A stretch of 64,000 bases of DNA from Cryptomeria japonica. Its lineage: Eukaryota > Streptophyta > Pinopsida > Cupressales > Cupressaceae. Made by a program: the position numbers and the translations under genes. The stretch covers positions 815,960,396 through 816,024,395 of the forward strand of contig NC_081414.1 of NCBI RefSeq assembly GCF_030272615.1, given 5' to 3'. The notes below the pieces were generated by a model, which was given only the letters and a program-made list of their open reading frames with translations, had not been told where the DNA came from and did not search any database. Shown here one piece after another: positions 1 through 12,465 of the stretch. Numbering within the stretch: position 1 is the stretch's first letter; the number at the start of each line of letters is the position of its first letter.

Positions 1-237
1 CATAATGAATGTACGGCTGAGTTGTTTAATAGTCTAGCTCAATATTACTTAGTTTTTGTTTAATATTGATATTTAGTTTCTGTTATAGAACCTTCTCAGA
101 AAAAATCCACAACAATAATTAATTTAAACATAATGACCATGCCAAGATTACCTATTTACATTCTAATTAACACTATGATACAAAATTTAATCATATTGAA
201 TATACGGTATTCTGCTTGTGAGAGAAAGTTAAAAAAT
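1..237. other. AT-rich intergenic sequence
   Basis: Nothing recognisable. The stretch ends where similarity to the second copy of the small-gene duplication begins. Confidence 0.5.
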
Positions 238-348
238 TTCAGCTGCCCCAGGTTTACCTAGTTGAGAGTGACCGTTTGTACCCGGGGCACACGGTTTCCC
301 ATTTTCATTCTATATTTTTACCACTTCAAAAACTGTCAAACTCAACCT

Positions 349-522
349 TTTCACGTGATCGGCTTTCACACGTTATTTATTCGACGTCCAAATTATTACT
401 CTCTTCTTACAAAACCTCCGGCTTCCATCCATGGTTTTTCCCACCGTTGGATTGATGAATCCTGTTTTACAAATTCGTGGGACACGTGGCAGAAGCATTG
501 TATTTGGACGCTCTCTATAAAT
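349..522 (+). promoter_or_regulatory. Promoter of small gene copy 1: two CACGTG boxes and a TATA box
   Basis: CACGTG lies at 352-357 and again at 483-488; the second reads ACACGTGGC, which fits a plant G-box/ABRE core. TATAAAT lies at 516-522, about 110 bases before the start codon. The order G-box, TATA, leader, ATG is that of a plant RNA polymerase II promoter. Binding factors are inferred only from the motif. Confidence 0.65.
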
Positions 523-627
523 TGGAACATCCTGCTTCGCTTTTGTCATAACCAGCAGAAGGTTTGAGATTATATTTGTGTTTCTTCATTTAGAATATTG
601 TCTATTTTTGTGAAGGAGAAAGCTAAA

Positions 628-876
628 ATGGCGGAATTTGCTCTGATGATCGCTGAAGAATATTCCAGGCAGCGCGACTTGCAGAAGCCAAAATTTGAAA
701 AAGATAATGCCAGCTCTCAGTCTGAATCGCAAATGGCAGCGCTAATGAGGCGGTTTAAAGACGGAGTTTCAGAATATATTGAAGCCTCAACTGTTAAAGT
801 CGCTTGGGGTGAGAAAATCACTCTGAAAGAGGAGTTCGTGAGCAAAGCGTTCGTGGAAGGGATTTTCTCCCCTTAA
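628..876 (+). CDS. Small uncharacterised protein, 82 residues (copy 1)
   Basis: I do not recognise the family. The ATG at 628 is preferred because the second copy has an ATG at the same aligned place and both then give exactly 82 residues. The protein starts MAEFALMIAEEYSR and ends FVEGIFSP. It is hydrophilic and charged, with a Ser/Gln-rich middle (SSQSESQ), a short basic patch (MRRFK) and a conserved block EASTVKVAWGEK. No signal peptide or membrane segment is evident. A TATA box and two G-boxes lie upstream. About two thirds of residues match the second copy, with no indels, which argues for a coding gene under constraint and not chance. Stress or light control is only a guess from the G-boxes. 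Confidence 0.65.
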   Translation: MAEFALMIAEEYSRQRDLQKPKFEKDNASSQSESQMAALMRRFKDGVSEYIEASTVKVAWGEKITLKEEFVSKAFVEGIFSP

Positions 877-1660
877 AAGCCACGCCGCAGATTTTTCTTG
901 CTTTACATCCATAGAAATGTACAGCTAGGTTAAATCCAGAATATACTAAAAAAAATTGAATTTATGTCGCGTACAGCCCTGCATGTAGCTACATAAAATT
1001 ATTAGTAGAGTTTTTGGTTTGTTTTTGCCTTGATCGATCTTTGTTTTGGTCCAAAATTCTCTTATTTAAGACTCTAGACAATAGTCTTGCTTTACATCCA
1101 TAGAAATGTACAGCTAGGTTAATTGCAGACAATACTAACAGAGCTGTTTTTGGAAGCATTTTTAATCACTAAAACCTTTCAATTTTTAGTCTCATTCAGC
1201 TGAGTTGTTGAATCGTAACTCATTTCTACACAGTTGCATTCGTACCTTCATACATAAAATTATTAGCAGAGCGTTTGATTTGTCTTTGCCGTGATCGATC
1301 TTTGTTTTGTTCCAAATTTTCTTATTTAAGACTACATACAATATTATTGTACAGACATTTTCTCCCTTTAACGACCACGCCGTAATTTTTTCTTGCCTTT
1401 AATCCATAGAAATGTAGAGCTGAGTTAAATCCAGAAAATAGTAACACAGTTATTTTCAGAAGCATTTTTAATCTCTAAAAAATTAAAATTTCATGTCTCG
1501 TACAGCTGAGTTGTTGAATCGCGTATCATTTCTACATTCGTGACTACATAGATATTATTATTAGCAGAAGTTTTGGTTTGTTTTTGCTTTGATCGAGGTT
1601 TTTTTTGTTCCAAGATTCTTTTATTTAAGACGGTATACAATATTCTTGTACACAGATTTT
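877..1660 (+). repeat. Three tandem degenerate copies of the gene's 3' flank
   Basis: The motif 'atccatagaaatgta' followed by 'agctaggttaa' or a variant recurs at about 905, 1098 and 1408. A second motif, 'ttgatcgatctttgtttt' or a variant, recurs at about 1030, 1291 and 1590, each time followed by 'cttatttaagac' or a close variant. The third unit begins near 1358 with 'ttttctccctttaa', matching the end of the coding region plus stop. The duplication therefore took in the tail of the gene. The second gene copy has only one unit. Confidence 0.75.
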
Positions 1661-2480
1661 ATTCTAGAGAAATCCATTATAAAGCAGAGAAATTTTGAGT
1701 TTTCCCTTTTATTTTGACAGACAAGTTTGTTCAATGTAAATGGTGAGTATATGGAATGCGGCGCTGTTGATTGAATGGTTAAATGGTTTTATAATTTTGT
1801 AAGGTGATAAAATAAGACAGTCAATAGTAAAATATGCTTGGTAAAATAAAATGGTCAATGATGTATTTTAAATAAAAAATTATGTTTCACTACTGTAGCA
1901 AATCTAAAAATATTGAACTGATTATAAATTTATTTTAGAATTCTCAATAAATGGAGATATCATTCTGTGGGCGGTTGATATATACTATTATTCATTATCT
2001 TCTTTGCTTTTGTGGCTAAAGGTTATTTGATGCTCAATGTTTCATCATCTCTCGTGTAGCACTTAGTTCTTGCAAAGATAACTTCCCTAACTTCATGCAC
2101 TTGCAACATCTCCTGCGTAATATTTATATATTTGAAAGTATAGCTAATAATAAATGGTTGAAAGAATTAACAAATAATAATTGTTAAACAATTAAAAAGT
2201 AATAATTTTTAAACTATATATAAATTAGATATTCTATATTCTATTGGTTAAATTTATGCATTGTGTTTAAAAGAAAAATAATAAATATATTAAATCTGTA
2301 TTATGATTTTGTGATATAAAATTTTAACAACCTTTCAAAACATGTTTTAAGAGTTGTGACAATAAAAATAGCATTGTCATTCATTTTTATTTGAAAATAT
2401 GAAATTTAGTAATATGTTGATTAATTAAATTTAATTTTAAAAAAATGTAATAACATATTCATAAAAAAATGGAAAATAGA
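1661..2480. other. AT-rich intergenic sequence
   Basis: After the tail of the duplicated unit (to about 1865) the sequence is AT-rich with runs of A and T. No gene or repeat structure is seen. Confidence 0.45.

Positions 2481-2522
<42 letters not shown>
2481..2522. repeat. Compound (TG)n(TA)n microsatellite
   Basis: About eleven TG units run directly into about nine TA units. Confidence 0.95.
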
Positions 2523-4137
2523 GTGAGATTGTGAAGTGTTTCAAATAAAGAAAAGACAAATTAATAATGAATGGATAAATTCTATTTTGGTGTTATCTAA
2601 ATGAAAACCTCATTAACTAAATAAAACCTCCATTGGATAAGACATAAACATTGCTTTATAAAAGAAAATAAAAATCTCATCCATATGCTAACCCTAAAAG
2701 TGATATATTGATAACAAAGGTGATACTCTTAAATTCCAAAGTCTTTGTCATGCAAAGGACATTCTCAATTGTCATGATGAACATTGTATCCTTACAAACC
2801 TTGCTAGCATTGATCATTGCATGCTACGAAACACCACAATCTTTATTTTTTATAATCACAACCATTGTGTAATAGGGGAAGAAAACTAGTTACTGCCCAT
2901 GTTCCAATTACCATTCGCTCCTTGCTCACCCAACCCCGCAATTACTAACTTTAAAGAAACCAATTAAATGATAACTAAAAGACTATAATAAATTGGACAT
3001 GTACCAATAGTTGCCCACTTGTATCCCTAGTAGTTAGAATTTGTAGACTCTAATTGGAGGAGTTGTGCAACTTTATTGGTACCCATAGCACACGACTACT
3101 GAGGCATTTGTGCATAAGTATTGGCAATTTTTGAGCTAGTTGTAGTGTAAAACTATTGGGTCATCTTTAAGTAGGCTTTGGGTGACACTTTGAAATGACC
3201 ACTTTTTGATCCTTATGCACATAATGGATTCCACAATGTGCGTCATTACTATGCAGAAGTCATAACAATGGCTATAAGTAATTAAGTTGCATACTGAGAA
3301 CCAAAAAAGTTGTTGAAATCCAATATACCATTTAGAATCTGTAGGTGTGTGAAGTTAGCTATAATGACTACTAATACGCTTCCCCTAAAATTGATGCTCT
3401 TATACACCAATCACAACCACTCTTTGACTCTATCTCACCATAGCTTCATGACGCTTAGTACATTGTAAAGATCATAGTGTACATAGACTAATTCATCTTT
3501 TTTTTTTGTTACTAGTTTGTTACTAGGAAAAATAATGAACTTTATAAAAAGATCCTAATAAAATGCATTGCATTGTATGGACATCCTCATTCTGATGAAA
3601 AAATGATGATTTTGGTATTTATGCTAAGAGAATACATTGTGGTAAAATATAGGTCTAAATGTCTTTTTAGTGTCACTTGAAACAATAATAACAAATAAAA
3701 ATTATCAATAAGATATTCAAACACTAGACATTGGAGTTAATGATCTAAGTCTGAGAAATTGTGAAATGAAATTGTAATGAAAGTGGTGAACTATAAAAAA
3801 ATGTCACTCAATAAACTTTGTATAAGATTTTGTATCAACATTTTAGATCACTAGTATGATTTGAAATGTTAATACTAAATAATGTACATAGTTTTCTAGT
3901 AAAACCTAATTCATCATAATGGACCATGGAAGTGTCATGTCTTTCATCAATAATAGATGCCAAATAGTTAAGAGAAGTAGCTACCCAAATTCAAAGAAAA
4001 ATGACACCTACATTAAATAATGAGACATGTAGAATGAACATCCAATAAGAAAAATAATTTATGAAATTTATAAATGAAATTTGATTCAATGGTAGTTCTC
4101 CCAATATTATCCAGTAAACAACATCAATGATCCAGCT
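2523..4137. other. Intergenic sequence, no gene seen
   Basis: All frames are broken by stops. It may hold the decayed upstream part of the copia-type element whose 3' end follows, but I recognise no integrase or reverse transcriptase motif here. Confidence 0.4.
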
Positions 4138-7023
4138 ATGAAATATGCCTCTATGGTGATCGAGTACAAGATTTACTATTCAAGTAGAATGAACAACATA
4201 CTGGCAGCATCTATTCATACTACCTACCGAATGGTAAAAGAGAATGTTGCTTATGATTTGGCTAAAGCACTAAGAAGCCAATTGATGGTGAATCTAGAAG
4301 CTGTGAAGAAAGACAAGAAGATGAGATTCAAATTTGGACAATTGATTGTGGGATTATTTTTCTATTTCCAAAACTTTTTCCCCAGTATTGGAGATGTTCA
4401 ATGGATTGAAGGTACCCCTACACTACTACAGATGAAGAAAAGCATCAAGATGTTGAAGGACATATTTGATAATATTTCATGGGGTTACTTCAAGGATTTT
4501 CAAAAAAAAATGCACGTTAGAGAGCATATACTAGCAGAAGTAGTCAACTGGTATGAGAAAACAATATGTTTTATGGTAGATACAGATACCTGTATGATGG
4601 AAGCAATTATCCCTAGAACCACATGGGTATTACCTATGGGATATGAAGTAGATAAGGATCTACTCTTTGTTTATTCTATCATCTGTTAGAGCAACCGGCG
4701 GATACCACTGCAGAGAGATTTGGGACTTACAAAGAAAAATCACTACAAATCCACTCTGAGTTGCAGAGACCAGTGATTGCAAAGAAGATAAGGAAGGAGG
4801 TAGAAGCATTCACTGAGCATGCAAGATTTACAAAAGAACAGATAGCAACGGCAAGCGAAAAGCATGCAACAGAGCAAGGTGAAGTATCAAATGTACCTAC
4901 CGATACCCCTACCACTACTCCTACTGGTAAGACTAGAGCTACAAAAGCCAAGGCAGCAAAAAAGAAGATGGAAGAAGACAAACTGGCTGAATCACAAAGA
5001 GGTAAACCAACTAAAATTCAGTTCTAAAGAAAATAGAAAACTGTTGATCCACCCGTTGAACCAGTACAAACTAGAAAGAGGAAGAAGAAATAAGCCCACA
5101 AACCGGCAAATGATGAAGAGGCTACTGAATCAAAGGAGGATAAAAGAGCACTTAGAGAAAGTGTTAAGAAGCCTAAGGAAACTGGTAAGGGAAAATCACC
5201 TAGGAAACCATTTACATTAGAAGACTCTTTCAATAGAATGGTTCAAATTATTAAGGATTATGGGATATACAAAGGTTTGAATACATTGGTTATTCAATTA
5301 TTTGAAATTCAACAAAGGGAGATTGAAGATGTTGTCATCTTCAATATGAATAAATTTAGCAAAGCCCTTATTGAGCTACAAGGGTAGATTTCAAATTCTT
5401 TGTATAATCTAATTCATGCAAGATGGCAAGTTGCCATTAGCCAAGACAAAGAATTCATTGATTATATCTTTAATAACCCGCAACCGGAAGCAAGTGAAGA
5501 AGAAATTGAATAGATAAAGGTTAATACAAAGGCATCATTTGGATCCAAGAAGAGATTAACAAGAATGTTAATAGGAGAGACCGAATCAATCCAGAAGGAG
5601 ATAGAGATGTTGATCAAGAAGTCTTTAGGTCTCATCCCGGATGAAGAAAAAGATGAACAAGTTGAGGAAGGTAGTTCTGAAAAGTTTAAGTCAAAAGAAC
5701 TTCCTAAAGGTGTTAAGATCGCATATTTGAACCGGATAACAAGTATATTCAAGATGATTCAATTGATACTGAATCGATATTCATCATTGATGATAACACT
5801 GGAGACAATGTTGATAATTCTATTGGTAATATAGATGTATTTGATGTTGATGTTCAAATGTTTAAACAACATGAGCAACAAGAGGAACAAGTGGAGAAGA
5901 AAACTGAAGGAAAGAGCTCTAATGAGCCACCGATGAACATGCAACCTAATGATACAAAAACTCCATCAGTAAGTGCAAATGTAAATATTGATGACAATCA
6001 AAAGGAAAACACTGATGAAAATACTGATGAGGAAGTACCGATGAATGAACAAAATGTGGAAACTAAACCACCACCGATCAAGGACACCACAGAAGAAGAT
6101 AAGACCGAGAAGGAGAAAACAGAGAAAGAAAAAGCATAGAAAAAGAAGACAAAGGAGAATAAAATAATTGATGATGATGATGATGATGATGACTCGGTTA
6201 ACATTAAATGTCCTATTGATATGGACAATTTGAGTTCTCCTCAATTGACAATGATTGCAACAACAATGCAATCCAGAGCTCAAAAGAAGAGAATGAAGGA
6301 ACAACGGAGAGAGGCAGAGATAATCAAGATAGCAGTTGATATTTTGTCTAGTCTCCTACCGGAGACTAATACTAAAAGTTTTGTCACTCCCATTGACAAA
6401 CTTGGACAGTTGGTTACCAATGTCGAAGATCAACTCAATACTTTTCAAGATGCAGCATACATATCAGTTGAAAAGGATTACAAGAAGAAGACAATAGAAC
6501 ACCTGATGTTTGAGATAGATAAAGGTAAGGTAGTACTCATGGTTAATAAAGATTTGTTGAAGAATGCACTGGAAACCGAAGGAAAGATTTTGGCTACTAT
6601 TTCAAATTTTTCACTGTTTTGTGCTGACTTGAAGGAGAAAAGGGAAGATGCTGAGAAAGAACTTGAAATCTTGAGTGAAACCTTTAGGCCACTGAATGAC
6701 TCAACTATTCTTTTTTCTAGATCAGTTGTAGACTTACACGATAAACTAGAGATGTATGAACATGAGCAGGTCAAATGGATAAGATCATTGAAGGAGCTCC
6801 AGACTCAACTTATTCCTAAAGTTGAAATTTTACAATGAGTATACAAGGAGTCAGAGGCTATTTTGGCTACACTTGAGATGAGCACAGTTGATGCAATGGA
6901 GGAATTAGCAGGGCAGATAAAGACACATGTTGAGATTACCGGCACATTGTTAGAGACATGGGATAATGATCTAAAACAGTTGAAGTTTCATTTCAGTGAT
7001 GCTTTTTCTAAAATTGCTTTGTA
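4138..7023 (+). pseudogene. Degenerate 3' ORF of a copia-type retrotransposon (charged, coiled-coil)
   Basis: Several open pieces lie in a row in shifting frames: 4138-4689, 4761-5027, 5565-5834, 5858-6139 and 6221-6838, with a further piece to a stop at 7021-7023. The first has a compact hydrophobic segment (FGQLIVGLFFYF). The later ones are rich in Lys and Glu, include a poly-Asp run coded by (GAT)n near 6169-6192, and look like coiled coil (DLKEKREDAEKELEIL). The relic ends about 275 bases before an LTR. This is the place of the extra ORF that SIRE-type copia elements carry after pol. The link to that ORF is inferred from position and composition. No pol is visible upstream, so the element is 5' truncated or too decayed. 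It could also be an unrelated captured gene. Confidence 0.5.
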
Positions 7024-7286
7024 AAGACTTTATGACTCTTATATTGCTTAAATATGCTCTGATGTAAATTTTGATGTAAAATGTATATATCTTTCATGTA
7101 TTTTACTTCTTTATTTGGCATTGTTGTCAAAGGGGGAGTAATAGTTAAGAGTCAGTCAAAATTTTGTATGTAATGTAAAGGAGGAGTAATAGGAGTAATT
7201 GCTAAGGGGGCGTACATGTTATATAGTCAATTTTTGTCTTGCACACTTAGTTGACAAAAAATTTCCTAAGTGTTGCCATCAATTCC

Positions 7287-7298
7287 AAAGGGAGAGAT
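7287..7298 (+). other. Polypurine tract of the copia-type element
   Basis: AAAGGGAGAGAT abuts the LTR start TGTTGG. A second purine-rich track (AAAGGGGGAGTAATAG) lies upstream near 7129. This placement is typical of plus-strand primer sites in plant copia elements. Confidence 0.65.
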
Positions 7299-8842
7299 TG
7301 TTGGCATTTGATCATTTGATCTTAACCAGTAATTATTTTTTTGCTTGATGCAATCGGTACATGTCTATTTTGTTAAGAGATTATATTGTTATATGATGAC
7401 TATGGTGTATGTTGTCATTGATGGCAACTATGTTTTTCTACAGTCATCTAAGTCCTATAGGTCAATTGGCAAGGCTTAACCGGTAAGCAAATACAGTTTT
7501 ATCTAAACTGGTATTCAGGACTTTAACCGATAAAAGATAGACAAAATAATATTCCGACAACCGGTACAGGAAGTCTATGAGGAATGAGATGATGCGATTT
7601 TACAAAAGCAATGAAGAATAGTAGATGAAGCTATGTTCGTGACCACATGTGCAGATTCGATTAGATGATTGAGATTTCATTGACAGAGTAGGTTTTATGA
7701 CTGAGACTTAACCGGTAGTGATGAAAAACACTTAGATTGGTAAAACGACACTGAATTGGATTTGTTATGTCAGTGGCCGACATAACTAAGGCATGTAATA
7801 CAAGATTGTTTAGATATATTGAACCTAGAGAATTGTTACAAGGTTATAGTTGACCTAATAATATTTTTAAGATGTGTGATGAGGTATGAAGGTATATATG
7901 AGTATGAGCTTGAATGTGTGAGATATCATAAGCAAATTTTGTATTTCTGATAGTGTGATGATCAGAGGAGTTGAGAGATGAATTTTATGTGATATTATAA
8001 TGTTCTGAAGTGGATCTTATCAGACACTAAAGGTGTTATAATGAGATCATTTGATCTTGATGTCTCCCTAACCATTGCAGCAAGAAAATCCTCTTACAAG
8101 GTCTCTCCTAACAGGGTGCAGTCGGATCCTAACAGGCCTGATCATTAAATCCTCTAACTAGGTGACACATTAACTTGTGTTTGCAAATCCTAGTAACTTG
8201 GGTAGCCCCTAACAAGGTTGGTCCTCACAGGCCTTATTGTATAGCTCTTAATTGGGTTTAGACACTTCTAACAGGGTGTGCCCCTAACTGGGTGTTGTAG
8301 ACCTTAACCGGTCAGATCTATATACTGCAGATAGTGGATCTTTGTGGGTACTAACTCCCACCGTGGTTTTTAGAATTTCGGTTTTCCACCTATAAACTCT
8401 TGTGTGATGTGGTTTATGCTTTATGTGGTGATTGCATACTTGGTGTTATTTCTTATATGCCTATTGAGTTCCCCTCTCAATGCCTTATAAGTTCATCAAA
8501 ATCTACTTTAGATAGACTTCCCACTAAGAGGAAACCTTTTAAATGGAAACTATAAGGGGTATTGTAATGATGTTGGTCTATTTTATTTTCAATAAAATTA
8601 TTGAAGAGAAACAAAAACACAAATATTCATAAGATAGGTTAAGGGTTGTACTTCGATTGATTGATCACATTGATGAGGATGATGGTATGTTTCCTTGATT
8701 TTACCATCCACTAAGATTAAAATCCTAAGGGATTCACTCAATAAATTAATGACATAGCACATGCACTTATAGGGTACTAATAAGCATCCATATGTTTATT
8801 TTTAACCCTCAAGTTTTTTTTTTTGATACCCAGTCTACAACA
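7299..8842 (+). mobile_element. Copia-type 3' LTR
   Basis: It begins TGTTGG directly after a polypurine tract and ends CTACAACA, giving TGTTG/CAACA inverted termini. The segment with 'ctcccaccgtggtttttag' and 'ttttccacctataaactc' resembles the R-U5 part of many plant copia LTRs. Positions 8080-8300 contain several copies of an 'aacagggtg / aactgggt' motif. Length is about 1,544 bases. No partner 5' LTR lies in the window and I could not confirm a target duplication. Confidence 0.6.
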
Positions 8843-10978
8843 ATTGTATAATAGAAAAACCTTCCTTATTTTATTAGGTGTCCTCCTACTTTGTAAGGTT
8901 GCATTTTAATATCCCCTAAGTAGTATTTCTATCATATCAACCAAGGCAACTTGACAATTACCGACACTTGCATTCGACTCAAAACTAGTTTTGACTGATA
9001 TCCCACACATTAAACCCTAGACACAAAGTCTAGATGAGCTATGACAAATAAGTAATCTTGTAGAAATATTTGATTTAAAAGAACTTATACATCTTAGCTC
9101 TCAAATCCTTTTTAGACGTCTACTCTAACACTAAACCCCCTCACAACAAATATATTCAATATAGTATGAATGTTAATCTAAAATTAAATAGAAGGGTTTT
9201 AGAAGCACCTAGCAATTCTTTAAAGTTTAGTGGTGGCATTAACAAAAAGTATCCAATTTAATGATTTTGGGAAATTTGGGGAGGATTGTATTGAACTTAC
9301 ATGACATTAGAGTGACCATCATTTTCTTCTTTAACTACATTAAAATTAAGATTGAAGCAAACATGGCTTTGATATAATACAAGACTATATGGTATTCAAA
9401 AGTCACTTTCATGATCCTAGCAAAACCAACATAGTGAATGACAAATTTCCTTTGATTGTCCTATATAAAGAAATCTATACAGGATTTAGAATGCTACTTA
9501 TATACACCATACACCATTTTGTGTATGCTTCGCAACCCCTAATACCTACTCATATCAAATAAACTAAAAGATCCATTTCCCTTAAAGGTATTTGATTATA
9601 TCAGAACTCTTAAAATGTATGCATGTACAATAAGGTATTGTTTTAAAGGTGAATTCCTCTGAGTTCAAATCCTTTAGTGAATTCATAAATGACATGAACT
9701 TGAAAAGAATAATAGTGTATATCTTTATTGAATGGAATGAAATAAATGGCTTGGTGATGTACATGTATCATTTTTATATTGATATTTCTTGTTTATGTGA
9801 CTTGTTCAAGATGGCTTGTTGACACGATATGTGGGGACAAATTTCAAAATAGTGTTGATCTTGACTTGACCTCCGTTGATTTGATCAACCATGAAGAGCT
9901 TAAGTATTTTGTGTCAAAGTTAGTACTACTCTACCAATACCAATATAGAATCATATTACAAATGTGTCCTTTCATTCTTTATATAGTTGGGGATGGGGGC
10001 CTAGTGGGGTGCTAGTGAACTATCTTTAGTAAGTGTATTTATACCCTTATCCTTGTCACTTGTGTTCTTCAAAACTCAAGATTAACAAACATATACATCC
10101 ATGACCTCATAATAGGGATAATAGGACATCTTCCACTACAAACCTATATATAATAACACATTCCTTTAGCTAACATTTTCAATGTCACCATAGCATGGAG
10201 CCCTATGGTATGTTCCACATCTCATCCTTATTAGCCATACATGGCTATGGTGATTTTAAGACTTGCATGTACCTATGTGCCTAATGAACCTTCCAAAACC
10301 ATAATAAATATTAGACTAGGTAACTTGCAATAACTAGCAATCATAAATACCCTCTCTTTATAACTATAAAATCAAGTAGGGGGTGATGTGAGACCGCTAC
10401 ATAATGGATGGGACAAATGTGATTGAACTTGAAAGTGTTCCTACAACTTTTATATCTATAACATGACTTACTCTTCCTCTTCTTCATAAAGATGCAAAAT
10501 ATAAAAGATGAAAAAAAACAAATTGATGGAGGTCTAGACCTACGAGCACAACAACCCAACAAGGCATGAAGCCCGCGAGCCACTAGCCCAGCAAGGGTCT
10601 TCACGGAGTAGTTTTTACCACCCGATATCGGCACACGAGCCTAAATGCTAAAACCTCTTCGGCTAAGAGCCAAGGACTGAGGGGTATCCATTCCATCAAA
10701 TTCACCCAAGGCACAATCCCAATCTCATCCCTTATGATGATGGAGCCTTTACACTCAACAAGACTTGATCCTTGGTGGGTTCATTTGAAACCATTCAATT
10801 TCACTAGTAGACCAAAGACCCATTTCCTAAAAGATAAAATTGAAATCATATCCCAAACAATTTTTGACAAAATGAATATTCTTTCATATTTAACCATACA
10901 TCATAACAGCCTTTTTCAAGTTTGCTCTAGAACCTCCCCTACATTGGCTGGCCAAAGGTGATTGATTCTAGTAAAATA
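8843..10978. other. Intergenic sequence
   Basis: No convincing gene. A short GC-richer patch at about 10,540-10,690 stands out from the AT-rich surroundings and is open on the minus strand, but shows no recognisable domain. The rest is broken by stops. Confidence 0.45.
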
Positions 10979-11227
10979 GTTTAGCTGCCCGAGGTTTGTT
11001 TGAGAGCGGCCATTTGTAACGCGGGCACACTGTTTCCACCACTCCAAAAACTAGCACCTCCACCTTTCCCCTGATCGGCTTCGATACAAAGATTAATTTA
11101 TTTGACCTTAAAATTATTCCTCTCTTCCTACAAAACCTCTGCTTCTAATCCATGGTTTTTTCCACCTCTGGATTGATTAGTCCTGTTCTAGAACTTCGTG
11201 GCAGAAGCATTTTTCTTCCTCGCTCTC

Positions 11228-11234
11228 TATAAAT
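11228..11234 (+). promoter_or_regulatory. TATA box of small gene copy 2
   Basis: TATAAAT in the context ctctctataaattg, the same as copy 1, about 105 bases before the ATG. Neither CACGTG box of copy 1 is present. Confidence 0.65.
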
Positions 11235-11339
11235 TGAAACTTCTTGCTTCAATTTTGCGGTAAGCAGCAGAAGATTTGAGATCATATTTGTGTGAATTCA
11301 CTTAAAGTCTTGACTATTTTTGTGAAAAAGAAAGTAAAA

Positions 11340-11588
11340 ATGGCGGCATATGTACTATTGGTAGCTGAAGATTATTCCAGAAGGCACGAGTTGCAGAAGC
11401 CAAACGCAGGAAAAGATAATGCCTGTTCTCAATCCGAAGCGCAGACGGCAGCTTTAATGCGGCGGTTAAAAGAGGGAATTTCAGAATTTGCAGAGGCGTC
11501 CACTGTTAAAGTTGTTTGGGGTGAGAAATTCGCGCGGAAAGAGGCGTCACTCAGAAATTTGTTTGTGGAAGGGATTTTCTCCCCTTAA
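11340..11588 (+). CDS. Small uncharacterised protein, 82 residues (copy 2)
   Basis: Paralogue of the protein at 628-876. It starts MAAYVLLVAEDYSRR and ends in the identical FVEGIFSP. The Ser/Gln block (CSQSEAQ), the ALMRRLKEG segment and EASTVKVVWGEK are conserved; the region just before the end is the most changed. Length is identical and there is no frameshift. Many replacements are conservative (E/D, K/R, L/V/I), as expected for a protein under selection. Function is unknown; no domain or membrane segment is visible. The 3' flank has the same 'catagaaatgta' motif as copy 1. Confidence 0.65.
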   Translation: MAAYVLLVAEDYSRRHELQKPNAGKDNACSQSEAQTAALMRRLKEGISEFAEASTVKVVWGEKFARKEASLRNLFVEGIFSP

Positions 11589-12129
11589 AACCCTCCCTGC
11601 GGATTTTTCTTGCTTTTTGTTCATAGAAATGTATAGCTAGGTTAAAGCCAGAAAGTACTTACAGAGTAATTTTTAGAAGCATTTTTTATCACTAAAAACT
11701 CAAAATTTCTTGCCTTGTACAGCTGAGTTATTGAATTTTATCTAATTTTTACACTCTGTATTAATCGAAGAGCTATTGCTTTGTTCGTTTCAAAATTCTC
11801 TTATTTAAGAATATATAAATTAATCTGGTTTTTCTGTAGAAATTCCGTTATAAATCTGGGAAACGTTTGAGATTTAACTTCTATTTTGACTGGCAATTTT
11901 GTTACTCGATTGAATATTTAAATGGATATGTAACTTTTTGAAGTGTTTGAAATAGACAGTCAATAGTAATGGAAGTGGTAAAATAGGATGGTCAATGGTG
12001 TAAAACAATTTATTTAAATGAAAAATATATAGGATGGTCAATGGTAATTTTTAAATTTACCAGACATTTTTAATATATAATGTTAGATTTATTATGTAAA
12101 TCATTGTACATATATGGACTTCTAGACAA

Positions 12130-12465
12130 CTTTTTATTAAATGAAAAAATAGAGCACAATAGTCCCATGGAATGTCCTTATATACTTAGCCATCTATAAG
12201 ACCGGATATATATGGCACAACCACAACCTAGTTCATTCGTGATTCTTGAATATTAAAACTTAGAAATTTCTTCTATAGCCTTAAATAAGCCCCTAGGAAT
12301 TGATAAGCCAAGATGGATTCACTCAAATTGTTAGTTTTTTCCAATGTCACTTTGATCCTATTGTCTATAATTTACGTTACATAATGATGAGATTTTTCTT
12401 TTGTTTTTATACACCAATAACCTTATCATTACTAGGAGTTATTCATCCCTCAATGGCATAAGTAG
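12130..12465 (+). repeat. Left inverted arm
   Basis: Pairs with 13,435-13,765. It also contains 'ctaggagttattcat', matched in inverse by 'atgaataactcctag'. Confidence 0.65.

Larger units (their letters stand above)
238..1865 (+). repeat. Segmental duplication, copy 1 (small-gene unit)
   Basis: The block from the motif 'agctgcccc' near 240 to 'aaaatggtcaatgatg' near 1865 can be aligned by eye with 10,979-12,010. Similarity covers the promoter, 5' leader, coding region, 3' flank and a distal motif (acagtcaatagtaa). Copy 1 is longer because its 3' flank is triplicated. Boundaries are approximate. Confidence 0.75.
10979..12010 (+). repeat. Segmental duplication, copy 2 (small-gene unit)
   Basis: It aligns with 238-1865 from the 'agctgcccgaggttt' motif to 'ggatggtcaatggtg'. 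It keeps the TATA box and coding region but has a single 3' flank unit. Relative to copy 1 it lacks about nine bases, including the ACACGTGG box, between short direct CGTGG repeats. Confidence 0.75.

Noticed and set aside
10341-10634. 97-residue minus-strand frame with a Cys/Arg-rich part
   Set aside because: No domain, no promoter and no paralogue in the window; probably a repeat fragment.
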